Positions 55,101 through 61,958 of a DNA stretch of 64,000 nucleotides are shown in pieces. The stretch is from Pseudomonas grandcourensis (lineage in GTDB: Bacteria; Pseudomonadota; Gammaproteobacteria; Pseudomonadales; Pseudomonadaceae), in NCBI RefSeq assembly GCF_039909015.1, contig NZ_CP150919.1, forward strand, positions 3,138,501 through 3,202,500, written 5' to 3'. Within the stretch, counting starts at the first letter, position 1. Every line of letters begins with the position of its first letter. The notes below the pieces were generated by a model. The model did no database searches and was not told the DNA's origin. It saw only the letters and a program-made list of their open reading frames with translations. The position numbers were made by a program, and so were the translations under genes.

Positions 55101-55250
55101 CGCTGCAGGCGAGGCAGTCGGGTCAGAATGCTGCTGATCGGCCGTCGCGGAAGCGGCCGCACCGTCGAAAAGAATCCTTGGTTCCAGCGCAAGCGCCTGG
55201 CGTTGCGGACGAAGATGAACGCCTGAAAATGAACGTCCTGACCCTTGCAT
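52107..55250 (-). CDS. Giant repeat protein, N-terminal part (LEPR motif, DUF4347, DUF11-like domains)
   Basis: 1,047 codons to the frameshift stop. Near the N-terminus, RQALALEPRILFDGAA matches the LEPR-type motif common at the start of giant secreted proteins; there is no Sec signal peptide. Residues about 70-235 form a DUF4347 domain (LLVLDSRIENRDQLLAQL ... IQVMSHGAAGQFTLG ... IQLYGCDIGAGMAG). Its SHG and YGC pairs recall the His-Cys dyad of clan CD (caspase-like) proteases. Several DUF11-like Ig-type domains follow. The gene begins the export cluster. Confidence 0.85.
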   Translation of the reverse strand: MQGSGRSFSGVHLRPQRQALALEPRILFDGAAASATADQQHSDPTASPAAVDAPVPHATPTEGRAATEQAPSAARSLLVLDSRIENRDQLLAQLPGNVTAIVVNVGEDGLAAISAALAQLGKVDSIQVMSHGAAGQFTLGNRTITSDNVDQLGQTLGQWRNNLTQGADIQLYGCDIGAGMAGKTLVTELARWTGADVAASSNDTGSTRAGGDWTLETRVGDIDKSIAISSAAMASFDGLLADAAPTASLPVAGSNVLLGDNFSFTVNFSNTSTQTGFAPFINLALPTTGRDGNDGVNFISASYLGQNLVSHLVTFDASGNATHPLAKDANGNFLVINASTYGMRAGDTLVVIELPFASVTNAQPVIPVQINASLSNLADTSFSNGTPDLTIRTSGGFEFGNDALDNPTNDPSLIQAGTAAFVVHPTVITFDETLSTPEGETATGPNYGRTLTLSVTPAPGQTLSNVVVTQPLPDNVQVTAITPGAGGRLTSITLHDGTVVTNPAQIAVLIAADNVYLSSFSVTYASLAGKTDTVVAFYVPEVDANGLPVINPVTGDDVAITLDAPSASGQWVPLDPRDVTAPNTTIDFSGSGVTTQFIAKSITLLKTVTVQNDIGHTGITPGDTLQYNLNLAISDYFAFGKDAFNAGQLIIRDQLSDGQTLTGTPTLTVTINGVTQTITLVTTVVNNADGSTSMAFDIAQSLRNSFALRGWLNGDLAFDQQLQGAMLAVLSYSAIVGQTYKPPSGNPQPEINEGDELGNSAVVDGTLLQDPLNLTGQSETDGSATTSVIPTSVVDISLVEVNNGTPPASGELRPGDEVTFQLSYDLVTGDYEQFKLTAYLPLPLFNVTGVTWATGSDVGQWQIGPGNTNAGGVVSVTSANGNSVVFDFGSFTTPDTTGSRIVIRFSVRVGDQPFADQRSLDVLAQSSQQTTLTDRTLISSDVAVIVSVAEPVLNIKHGVVSGTNGTVSNTTGSWNPPGSTGVPFNGSVTSLAAVDGNIINIDGGDRLRLVTAIENSGGGGAFDVSTSITLPTGLSFVGGSEPADLPG

Positions 55251-55467
55251 AGTGAGGCCCTCTGCCTACGCGGTTAACAATCCATTGATACCAAGCCCAC
55301 TACTGGACTCGTTGAGCGTAGGACGTTTCTGTAGCTTTTCCAGTGTGTTAGCGAACTTTGCAAAAGTCCCGGGAAGGACTCCGGGAATTTGGCGTAAGTG
55401 GCTTTTTGGCACTATGCGGGGAGGGAGGACGTTGAGCGACCGGCAAGGCCGCTCGGTTGCAGCGGTG

Positions 55468-55968
55468 TCAGAAAAGCATGTAGGCGGATGCGGTCGTCTG
55501 ATTCAGGTCGATCTCTCCGACCTCCAGGACTTCGTATTCAGCGCGCAGGCCGATGTTGCGAAAGACATCGACCTCCAGGCCGACACCGTAGGTCAGGTCA
55601 ACCCCGGTATCGTCGTCGGTGGCATTGCCGTCGGCGTCCCAGGCGTGAGCGCCGACACTGCCGAACACCCGCATCCGATCACCCAACGGAAAGCCGAGAT
55701 GGGCGGCAGCCTGGGCCGACTTGCCTTCGAAATCGACATTCTTGTCCTTGAATTGACCCAGGTCGACGTAGGCACCCTCGAAGGCCAGGTAGTTGTTGAC
55801 GCGATACCCGGCATAAACCTTGTAGCTGGTGTCGTCGTCGTCCAGTCTGGATTCGTCGGTCTGTATGCTGCTTACGCCAGCTCCAAGATATAAACCTTTG
55901 TCATCAGCGAGCGCCTGAAAAGACAGCAGCGATAGCAATGAAGCGAAGCCAAGGTTTCGAAGTAGCAT
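55468..55968 (-). CDS. Small outer-membrane beta-barrel protein (OmpA/OprF-like porin fold)
   Basis: 166 residues with a signal peptide (about 1-21, ending ALADD). The mature part alternates hydrophobic and polar residues in eight strand-like blocks (GLYLGAGVSS, YKVYAGYRVNNYLAFEGAYVDLG, LTYGVGLEVDVFRNIGLRAEYEVLEV) and ends in an aromatic residue (AYMLF), the usual signal for barrel insertion. It is a typical 8-stranded barrel of unknown role. The ATG at 55968 starts the signal peptide. A truncated-looking relative is encoded at 59039-59371. Confidence 0.85.
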   Translation of the reverse strand: MLLRNLGFASLLSLLSFQALADDKGLYLGAGVSSIQTDESRLDDDDTSYKVYAGYRVNNYLAFEGAYVDLGQFKDKNVDFEGKSAQAAAHLGFPLGDRMRVFGSVGAHAWDADGNATDDDTGVDLTYGVGLEVDVFRNIGLRAEYEVLEVGEIDLNQTTASAYMLF

Positions 55969-56038
55969 GTGTGGTGGAGTCCTTGTACAGGGTTGTCTGG
56001 TGTTAGGGTTCGGCGAGCATTTGAGGGACCATGCGGGG

Positions 56039-57634
56039 TTAATAGAAGTCATTGATTGATATTTTTGGGTCGTAGGGCGGGATGTTTGCCGGGCATTGAA
56101 AGTAGCGTCTTGCCAACGCCTGGATTGGCAGCGCTTTGCAGAACAACCAGCCTTGCGCCAGTAGAACCCCTTCCGAAACCAGATGCGGCAGTTGCTCCTG
56201 AGTCTCGACACCTTCGGCTACGACCTTGAGCCTTAGCGACTTGGCCAACCGGGCAATGTGGCGCCACAAGGCGTCCTTGGCCGCGATCCTGTCGTCTGCG
56301 ATGAATGAGCGATCTATTTTCAGAATGTCGAAAGGCACTGAATCGAGGAGCGAAAGGTTGGAATAGCCGGTGCCGAAGTCGTCCACGGCAATGCGGTGTC
56401 CGCACGCACGAAGCCGTCGCAATTGCATGGCGGCAGGCTTCTGGTCGAGCAGGGTCCTTTCGGTGATTTCAAAGGTCATGGCGGACGCAGGCATGTTGTA
56501 GGTTGCGAGAACGCTGGCCACATAGTCCGGGAAGTTCGGGTCCTGAATATCCTGGGCGCAAAGATTGACCGTAATGTAGAAGTCCTTGCAGGCCCAAAGG
56601 TAGGTGCTGTAATCCTCCGCCACTTGTCGAATCACCGAACGTGTAAGTTTGCGGATCAAGTCGGACTTTTCCGCCACCGGGATGAAAACATCCGCAGGCA
56701 CTTGGGTGCCGTTGTCGTTCCAGTGGGAAAGTGATTCGGCGCCCACCAGATAGCCCGTCGTCAAATTGACGATAGGCTGGTAGTGAACGCCCAGGGTGTT
56801 GGCTTTAAGGGCATTGCGCAGCCGTACGGCGGTAGAGGTGTAATGTCGTTGAATACACCTTGCGAGCAAGAGCAGAGCTGTGAACACGCACGCAAGGCCA
56901 ATGAATAATTTGAATTTGAGACTTGTCAGGTAGCTCAACGGAAGAGAAATGACGGAGATCAGTTCATTTCGGTTGCCTGCAAAGGCGATCAGGACCTTGT
57001 CTGCCGAGGTGACCAGTTCTTCCAGGTGGAACGGCTTGCGCATCGTCAGCGGATTGTGGCCCGTAGAGGCAATGGGCACTGCGCCGCCGGGGCCGATGAG
57101 GTCCAGTTGCAGGTCCTCGGGAAACTTCAGATTGTCGAGCAGGATCTTCTTGTTTGCCCAGACGTAGGTTGACTGTTCCGACACAATGATAAAGTCGGTG
57201 TCCGCAGAAACCCTGTTCCCGGCATCCACCCAATAGGTTCGCTTTCCAACGGAGAACTTGCGTTTCTCGCTACCGGCCAGTATCGACGGGAGTTCTTGTC
57301 CGTAGGAGGAACAGACTTTGCCGTTGGGCAACTGGATTGCCGCTTGATCAACGAATCGCAGGTTCTTGACCAGGTCAGCCAGTTGCGAGTATTGCTCGAC
57401 GGAGCATTCCTGACCCGAACGATCAAGATCGCCGAGGGTTTCCAGTACTTTGTCGATCTGCGCATTGGGCTCCACTTGAGCAGCACGCAGATCGGCATAA
57501 ACGTTATTCAACTTCCGTGCAATGAATGGCTCCGCGAGTCCTCCGGCGCAGAGCCATGCGGCCCAACCCGCTGCAGCAATCAGACAGACAGTGATTGCGT
57601 GCCTTCCAAGTAACGCTTTATATGTGGCAACCAT
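56039..57634 (-). CDS. CSS-motif EAL-domain cyclic-di-GMP phosphodiesterase
   Basis: 531 residues. Two transmembrane helices (about 10-30 and 235-257) enclose a periplasmic CSS domain with V-C-S-S-Y. The cytoplasmic EAL domain follows, with HYQPIVNL, E-S-L in place of E-A-L, VNLCAQD, FEITERTL, VDDFGTGYSNLSLL, LKIDRSFI, and VAEGVETQEQ. Metal and catalytic residues are kept despite ESL, so activity is likely. The family is inhibited or activated through disulfide state of the CSS domain. The start at 57634 has GGGG at 7 bases; 57655 and 57670 are alternatives. Its nearness to the giant adhesin gene suggests biofilm control. Confidence 0.88.
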   Translation of the reverse strand: MVATYKALLGRHAITVCLIAAAGWAAWLCAGGLAEPFIARKLNNVYADLRAAQVEPNAQIDKVLETLGDLDRSGQECSVEQYSQLADLVKNLRFVDQAAIQLPNGKVCSSYGQELPSILAGSEKRKFSVGKRTYWVDAGNRVSADTDFIIVSEQSTYVWANKKILLDNLKFPEDLQLDLIGPGGAVPIASTGHNPLTMRKPFHLEELVTSADKVLIAFAGNRNELISVISLPLSYLTSLKFKLFIGLACVFTALLLLARCIQRHYTSTAVRLRNALKANTLGVHYQPIVNLTTGYLVGAESLSHWNDNGTQVPADVFIPVAEKSDLIRKLTRSVIRQVAEDYSTYLWACKDFYITVNLCAQDIQDPNFPDYVASVLATYNMPASAMTFEITERTLLDQKPAAMQLRRLRACGHRIAVDDFGTGYSNLSLLDSVPFDILKIDRSFIADDRIAAKDALWRHIARLAKSLRLKVVAEGVETQEQLPHLVSEGVLLAQGWLFCKALPIQALARRYFQCPANIPPYDPKISINDFY

Positions 57635-57694
57635 CGACAAACCCCGAGGTATCATTATTTCACTGTGCATCCTGTGGTCGCGGATTAAACGACT

Positions 57695-57799
57695 TCAGTA
57701 CCAGTCAATTACCCAGGCCAATAAGATGCCGCTTGCATAGACGGCAATGCACAGTGCGATTTTCTGCTTGAGTGGCAGCGTGTTTATTCGATGTTGCAT
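57695..57799 (-). CDS. 34-residue single-helix membrane peptide
   Basis: A strong ribosome binding site (AAGGAGATAAGC) precedes ATG at 57799. The peptide has a basic start (MQHRINTLPLKQK) and a hydrophobic helix (IALCIAVYASGILLAWVI) ending DWY. The stop is at 57695, about 60 bases before the EAL start at 57634, on the same strand, so the two may be co-transcribed. It could modulate the phosphodiesterase or another membrane protein. No homologue is known to me. Confidence 0.6.
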   Translation of the reverse strand: MQHRINTLPLKQKIALCIAVYASGILLAWVIDWY

Positions 57800-57897
57800 G
57801 CTTATCTCCTTAAGTAGGCAAATAAGCAATTTTGGATACCTGTGGTTAATCAAGAAAAATCATTAATCATCATTTACGGGGCTTTGATAAATGCCTG

Positions 57898-58911
57898 TTA
57901 ACGATAATTTCTAGCGCCAGCGACCTTGTTGTAAGCGGGCGAGGTCGTGTTCCTGGGCCTGTCTGAGTTGCGCCGGGCCGTTTCCGACGGTGTCTCTCCG
58001 TAAGCCATCTGATACGCCTTGGAAAACCGGCCCAGATGGTGAAAGTTCCAGAACATCGCGGTTTCTGTGACGGTGGGCCAGGTTTTATTGATCAGGTCGC
58101 GACGGGCGCTCGCGAGTCTCAAGTTTCTGATATAGGCGATTGGCGACATCCCGAACGTTTCAATAAAGCCAAAGTGCAGGGTGCGAGTCGTGGTTTCCAG
58201 TTGCCTCACGAGCGATTTTATAGTGAGCGTTTTTTTTGTATTTTCATGGATGTACTGTATGGCTTGTATCGCCACCTTTCTTCTTGTCGGGACTTTGCGA
58301 CTGACACCGCCTGCGGGTGTCAATGACCGCAACAGAGAAGCGAGTACCACACTTTCAATTGCCGAACCCTCTGCTTCGCTGCGTTGTGCTGAAGCAGCGT
58401 CATTGATGTCGACACAGCAAGCGCTGATGGCTTGAATGGCCGATTGTATGAATTGAAAGTTTTCAGCCTGGAAGCTGTGTTGTGTCCTGTTTGCAAGGAT
58501 ATCCATGACAGGGTGATGTTGGCGGCACCGGTCATAGTTTTCCAGTGTCGTGGTGATGGTGAACAGTGTTTCATTCGGTTCGCAGGTGTAATGCACCGAT
58601 TCATCGCTGTGCAATACGATGACTTCGTCAGGTCGTAGTTTGTGATCGTTTACGACGGGGCGGCCAATCGGGGCCTGGGAGATGGCGAATGTCACACATC
58701 CGGCAGGGACAGAACTGACCAGGGTCACGGATGAGTCGAACTCAAGGCGACTGCACTGCAGTTGCGGACTGTGAAACAGTTTGTGTTGCCGAATGCGCGC
58801 CTCATGTTCAATCGGGATAAGGCTCATTTCCCATTTGCCTATTGTTCTATTCAGTTGGCTCGGCAATGCGGCAGACAAATGAAAGATCTCGTCGGGCGGT
58901 GCGATACTCAT
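57898..58911 (-). CDS. AraC-family transcriptional regulator
   Basis: 337 residues. The N-terminal part has no clear cupin motif. The C-terminal helix-turn-helix domain is clear (KTLTIKSLVRQLETTTRTLH, then GMSPIAYIRNLRLASARRDL and MFWNFHHLGRFSKAYQMAYG). It lies in an AT-richer stretch than the core genes. It is upstream of the small peptide and EAL gene, on the same strand with 98 bases between, and may regulate them. Its ligand is unknown. Confidence 0.87.
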   Translation of the reverse strand: MSIAPPDEIFHLSAALPSQLNRTIGKWEMSLIPIEHEARIRQHKLFHSPQLQCSRLEFDSSVTLVSSVPAGCVTFAISQAPIGRPVVNDHKLRPDEVIVLHSDESVHYTCEPNETLFTITTTLENYDRCRQHHPVMDILANRTQHSFQAENFQFIQSAIQAISACCVDINDAASAQRSEAEGSAIESVVLASLLRSLTPAGGVSRKVPTRRKVAIQAIQYIHENTKKTLTIKSLVRQLETTTRTLHFGFIETFGMSPIAYIRNLRLASARRDLINKTWPTVTETAMFWNFHHLGRFSKAYQMAYGETPSETARRNSDRPRNTTSPAYNKVAGARNYR

Positions 58912-59038
58912 GAAGTTGAAGGCTCATCTGTTAAATGATTAGGGTCAAGCCTGACGGGCAGTCAGGGAGAAGATACGCGATCGGGCGTTCTTTCTGACGG
59001 TGAGTTCGACCCCGTTTCCATTGGCTTTGAACGGGTTG

Positions 59039-59371
59039 TCAGAGTCCCCGGATCAGTTCCAGTTCTGCCGAAAATACGTACTTGCTGTCCAACGGTGAGT
59101 CGTCCATGTGTTGAACGTTGCGCGGATCGATTTTTGAACTGAAGATCTGCGATTGGGGTTTCATCGGGTCAATGGCGGCTGCTGTAAAGGCGTGAAAGTC
59201 GTCAATACGATAACCGGTTTTTACCTGATAGCCATTTTTCACGGTACTTGGGGCCTTCTTGTTGGTTTCGACACTCGTCAATTTGGCACTGTAGACGCCC
59301 TTGTCGTCGGCCATGGCCTTGAGAGAAAGCAATAAACCAAACGACACGGTGACGAAGTTTTTCAGTAGCAT
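59039..59371 (-). CDS. Small exported protein related to the 55.5-kb beta-barrel protein
   Basis: 110 residues with a signal peptide (about 1-21, ending AMADD). Its start (DDKGVYSAKL), a middle segment (GYQVKTGYRIDDFHAFTAA) and the overall order match the barrel protein at 55468-55968 (DDKGLYLGAG, SYKVYAGYRVNNYLAFEGA). The rest is shorter and more polar, and cannot make a full eight-stranded barrel. It may be a degenerate paralogue or a small secreted protein derived from it. The start has a weak GGAAT-type site. Confidence 0.6.
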   Translation of the reverse strand: MLLKNFVTVSFGLLLSLKAMADDKGVYSAKLTSVETNKKAPSTVKNGYQVKTGYRIDDFHAFTAAAIDPMKPQSQIFSSKIDPRNVQHMDDSPLDSKYVFSAELELIRGL

Positions 59372-59548
59372 CGAGGCGATTCCTTATTAACAGTTAATTC
59401 AGGCAGAGCAGAATGTCAGCTGCATCTCTGCCACGACTTGGGCTGCAAATAATCTCACTGTGATGGTGCCTGCCAAAGTCAATAACTCATATTTGCCAGG
59501 TCGCCGGAAGAGGCCGGTCACTGCTTGCCCCTGCGAATACAACGCTCC

Positions 59549-59848
59549 TTAAAGCAGAATGAGCGAGTTGGCGTAGCTCATGCCGGTATCACTTTGTGGT
59601 GGGGCAGGGAGAGTGGAATCACTGTTCTGCTCGTCCGTTTGATACTCATTCTCGCTGTGAATTTTCAGATGCGACAGTTTCTGGCTGTCATCCGGGCTTG
59701 TTTCAATTTCATAATATTCAATGGTCGTGCTTTCGACGGAGCGCTCGTCGTGCGCCAAGGAATAAAGTGGCATGGCAGACAGAAAAAAGGCCGCCAGGAA
59801 TCCAAAAGTCGTCGATGTATGGGTTCGCAGGAAATGCATGGTTTTCAC
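59549..59848 (-). CDS. Small exported protein of unknown function
   Basis: 99 residues, starting with GTG at 59848, which has AGGAG six bases upstream; an ATG three codons later would be 15 bases from it. A signal peptide follows (FGFLAAFFLSAMPLYSLAHD). The mature part is acidic and polar (ESTTIEYYEIETSPDD, ENEYQTDEQNSDST) with no cysteine. It stands alone between two other small genes on the same strand. I do not recognise a family. Confidence 0.55.
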   Translation of the reverse strand: MKTMHFLRTHTSTTFGFLAAFFLSAMPLYSLAHDERSVESTTIEYYEIETSPDDSQKLSHLKIHSENEYQTDEQNSDSTLPAPPQSDTGMSYANSLILL

Positions 59849-60032
59849 TTGACTCTCCTGTATAGGGCATTGTCCCGGGCGAGAATCAAGCAGGCTCGAT
59901 TCCAAGGATTATCGGCGAGGGATTTTTGGCAGGAGAGGCGTTTGATTCAAATCAATAAGCGTTATTTTTGTTTGAGCAGTTCTTTGATGTGAACCTGTGC
60001 CACGCGGGTGTCAAGTCGTTGCGGGAGGCCGA

Positions 60033-60515
60033 TTAATGGTTCATGCAGCGCAAGCGACCAAGTTCATGTATGTAAAAACACACGGCGTTTTTATCCTGGG
60101 TCGGGATCAACTCGTAGTTTAGAATGGCGCCTTCTTGCAAGACATATTGACGCCTGAAGAACAGGTCAGGGGTCTTTTCAATGGCAAAAAGTTCATTGTC
60201 CTGGCTGAGTTTGATATTGCTGACTTTGATCTCGACGTGTTTATTGCTTTCTCCGATTATATTCGCCGAGATGGTCGCATTGCGGATTTTTCCATTCAGG
60301 CTTTCCAGCGTGGTCCCGGTGAGTCGACCATGCCCGATAGTGAGGTACTCTTCGGTGTTGAGTTGGTTGAGATCCTCCAGCCATTGTCGGGATTTTGTCT
60401 GGTAGCTGATATTTTCCATGTAGTGCGAAGGAGAGTAAAAAAGTGAGAAAATGCACAGTGCATTGATCAAGCCTATAAGAGGCCAGTGAACGGCTTGCGG
60501 AATTTCAAACTTCAT
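60033..60515 (-). CDS. ToxS/PsaF-like periplasmic partner protein (inner-membrane anchored)
   Basis: 160 residues. One transmembrane helix near the N-terminus (WPLIGLINALCIFSLFY) is followed by a periplasmic domain with two cysteines close to the end (VCFYIHELGRLRC). The ATG overlaps the stop of the winged-helix regulator as ATGA. ToxS and PsaF/MyfF are small membrane proteins encoded right after ToxR-type regulators that protect or activate them. The sequence itself is not clearly similar to ToxS; the role is inferred from the gene arrangement. Confidence 0.65.
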   Translation of the reverse strand: MKFEIPQAVHWPLIGLINALCIFSLFYSPSHYMENISYQTKSRQWLEDLNQLNTEEYLTIGHGRLTGTTLESLNGKIRNATISANIIGESNKHVEIKVSNIKLSQDNELFAIEKTPDLFFRRQYVLQEGAILNYELIPTQDKNAVCFYIHELGRLRCMNH

Positions 60516-61333
60516 AAGGTGATTTCCAAACATTGGCGAATCATCAAGGCGAGGTCTCTTTCACTGCTGTTCAATTGCAGATTGGCAGTGCTTTGATCCT
60601 GGCGAATGCACGAAACGGAATAATTGGCTTTATACAGGTTGATCCAGACCTGGCCCTTCAGGTTTGGCAGTAGCTGTTCAGTTTGTTTGACCGACAGATC
60701 CATCAGCGTTTGAGCCTCGGCAAGATCGCTGCCCACGGCGTGTATGACCAGTCCATTCTTGTCGATACTGGAAATTTCAATTTTTGGCGCGTCGAAGTCG
60801 AATTGAAAAACAGTAAAGGCAACGACTGCCAGCGTAACGACATAAGCGATCAGATGGGCCTTTGTAAGGCGGGTGGATTGACTGGTTTTACCTGAAGATG
60901 CCAATGGTTCATCACCACCCGGTGGCGGTAGTTGCTCAGTGGCGGGCGCGGGTGGCGGCGCTGTTTCCTCTCGGGGTGCCGGTACGTCTGCCTCTGCATC
61001 GACTACGCATTGCCGGTTGAAGCAATATCCTCGTCGAGGAACAGTCATCAAGATCTCGTGATCTCGACTGTCATTGAGAATATTGCGCAGTGAGAAAACC
61101 GTTTGATTCAAACTGCCGGAGGCAACCACGCGGTCATTCCAGGTGTAGTCGATGATTTCATCGCGGCTTTTAGTGACACCCGGCTCCATGAGCAGCAGGT
61201 CCAACAGGCGCGACTCAGCTCTACCTAGCGTGGAATTCTGTACATCTCCATGGGGTGTTGTAATGGAAAGCATGGCGTTGTCGGGGTCGAATACCGCCAT
61301 GGCGCCATTTTTCAACTTGAAGGTGTAGCTCAT
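60512..61333 (-). CDS. ToxR/CadC-like membrane-bound winged-helix regulator
   Basis: 273 residues. The N-terminal domain (about 15-110) is an OmpR-type winged helix without receiver (LGRAESRLLDLLLMEPG, NQTVFSLRNILND, TVPRRGYCFN). A proline-rich linker follows (APREETAPPPAPATEQLPPP), then one transmembrane helix (LIAYVVTLAVVAFTVFQF, about 160-180) and a periplasmic domain with cysteines in SVSCIRQ and IRQCLEI. GGAAG lies six bases before the ATG at 61333. The protein would bind DNA from the membrane in response to a periplasmic signal. The small exported protein genes nearby are candidate targets. Confidence 0.85.
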   Translation of the reverse strand: MSYTFKLKNGAMAVFDPDNAMLSITTPHGDVQNSTLGRAESRLLDLLLMEPGVTKSRDEIIDYTWNDRVVASGSLNQTVFSLRNILNDSRDHEILMTVPRRGYCFNRQCVVDAEADVPAPREETAPPPAPATEQLPPPGGDEPLASSGKTSQSTRLTKAHLIAYVVTLAVVAFTVFQFDFDAPKIEISSIDKNGLVIHAVGSDLAEAQTLMDLSVKQTEQLLPNLKGQVWINLYKANYSVSCIRQDQSTANLQLNSSERDLALMIRQCLEITL

Positions 61334-61789
61334 AGAAATCTTCCGTTCAGGCGGTGCTGGCCTGAGTATAGGGGCCGGATTTGGCTCGGTACATTCTGGT
61401 CCGGGAAGTGAACGAAGATGAGGGCCAGGCGGAAGGTGCACTGTGCGTTGCATTTACAATGCCGGACTGGCTCGTTTCAGAGGCGCGCGTTTCGGCAAAC
61501 AGCCCGGCCTGTCAGAGGTATCAGTTCAATCAAACAAAGAAAAAGCATTGCTGGATGATCCATGGTTTTCGATTTGGACACCATGAATAATGCTTGGAAT
61601 GGATTAACTGTGCTATCCGAAAACTGCAAGCTCGAGCAGGTGGGTTTGCGCGCGGCCAGGCCTGAATGAACTAACCTCGTTGTTCCGACTGGCCTCAATT
61701 GCAGTTTGAATTATTGGGATACAAATTAATTATTGTATTTTTGCGCACCAGGCTTGCTAAAGATTATTTTTGATTCTTATTAACTTTGA

Positions 61790-61936
61790 ACCAGAGACGT
61801 TAACGATTTAAATGGATCTCGAGGAGCGTTGACGCACAACGCGGTCATCGTTTGTTTGTCGCGGCGTAAACGATCCTCACCTCTCGTTCTACGACTTTGC
61901 CCCGGGTCCTTTCATGAAGGCCCCGGGGCTTTTTTT
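61790..61936 (+). ncRNA. Candidate small RNA in the gap 61334-61958
   Basis: The 625-base gap between the divergent regulator and the glycine-zipper gene has no convincing protein gene. It carries a strong forward-strand terminator at 61899-61936, though no forward gene precedes it. An AT-rich stretch at 61690-61810 could hold a promoter (TTGCTA at about 61762, then 18 bases, then TATTAA). The stretch before the terminator has C/U-rich segments (TCCTCACCTCTCG) of a kind seen in regulatory RNAs. The 5' end is a guess. Confidence 0.45.
61899..61936 (+). terminator. Strong rho-independent terminator, forward strand
   Basis: GCCCCGGG pairs with CCCGGGGC (8 bp), then after one mismatch CCTT pairs with AAGG around a TCATG loop, followed by seven T (61930-61936). 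It has the right form only on the forward strand. Confidence 0.8.
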
Positions 61937-61958
61937 GAGCGGGTGCAAGTGGCCAGGA

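Larger units (their letters stand above)
43952..55250 (-). pseudogene. Giant LEPR/DUF4347/VCBS adhesin-like gene, frameshifted
   Basis: One 11,299-base reading unit of about 3,766 codons is split by a frameshift at about 52,130. The coding strand reads GGC GGC AGC G then AAC CTG CAG, and restoring two bases (AGC GCG AAC) gives an uninterrupted frame; the total length is also two bases short of a multiple of three. Both sides keep normal codon use. The change may be a real mutation, phase variation or a sequencing error in a GCGC run. The two halves are listed separately. Confidence 0.8.
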
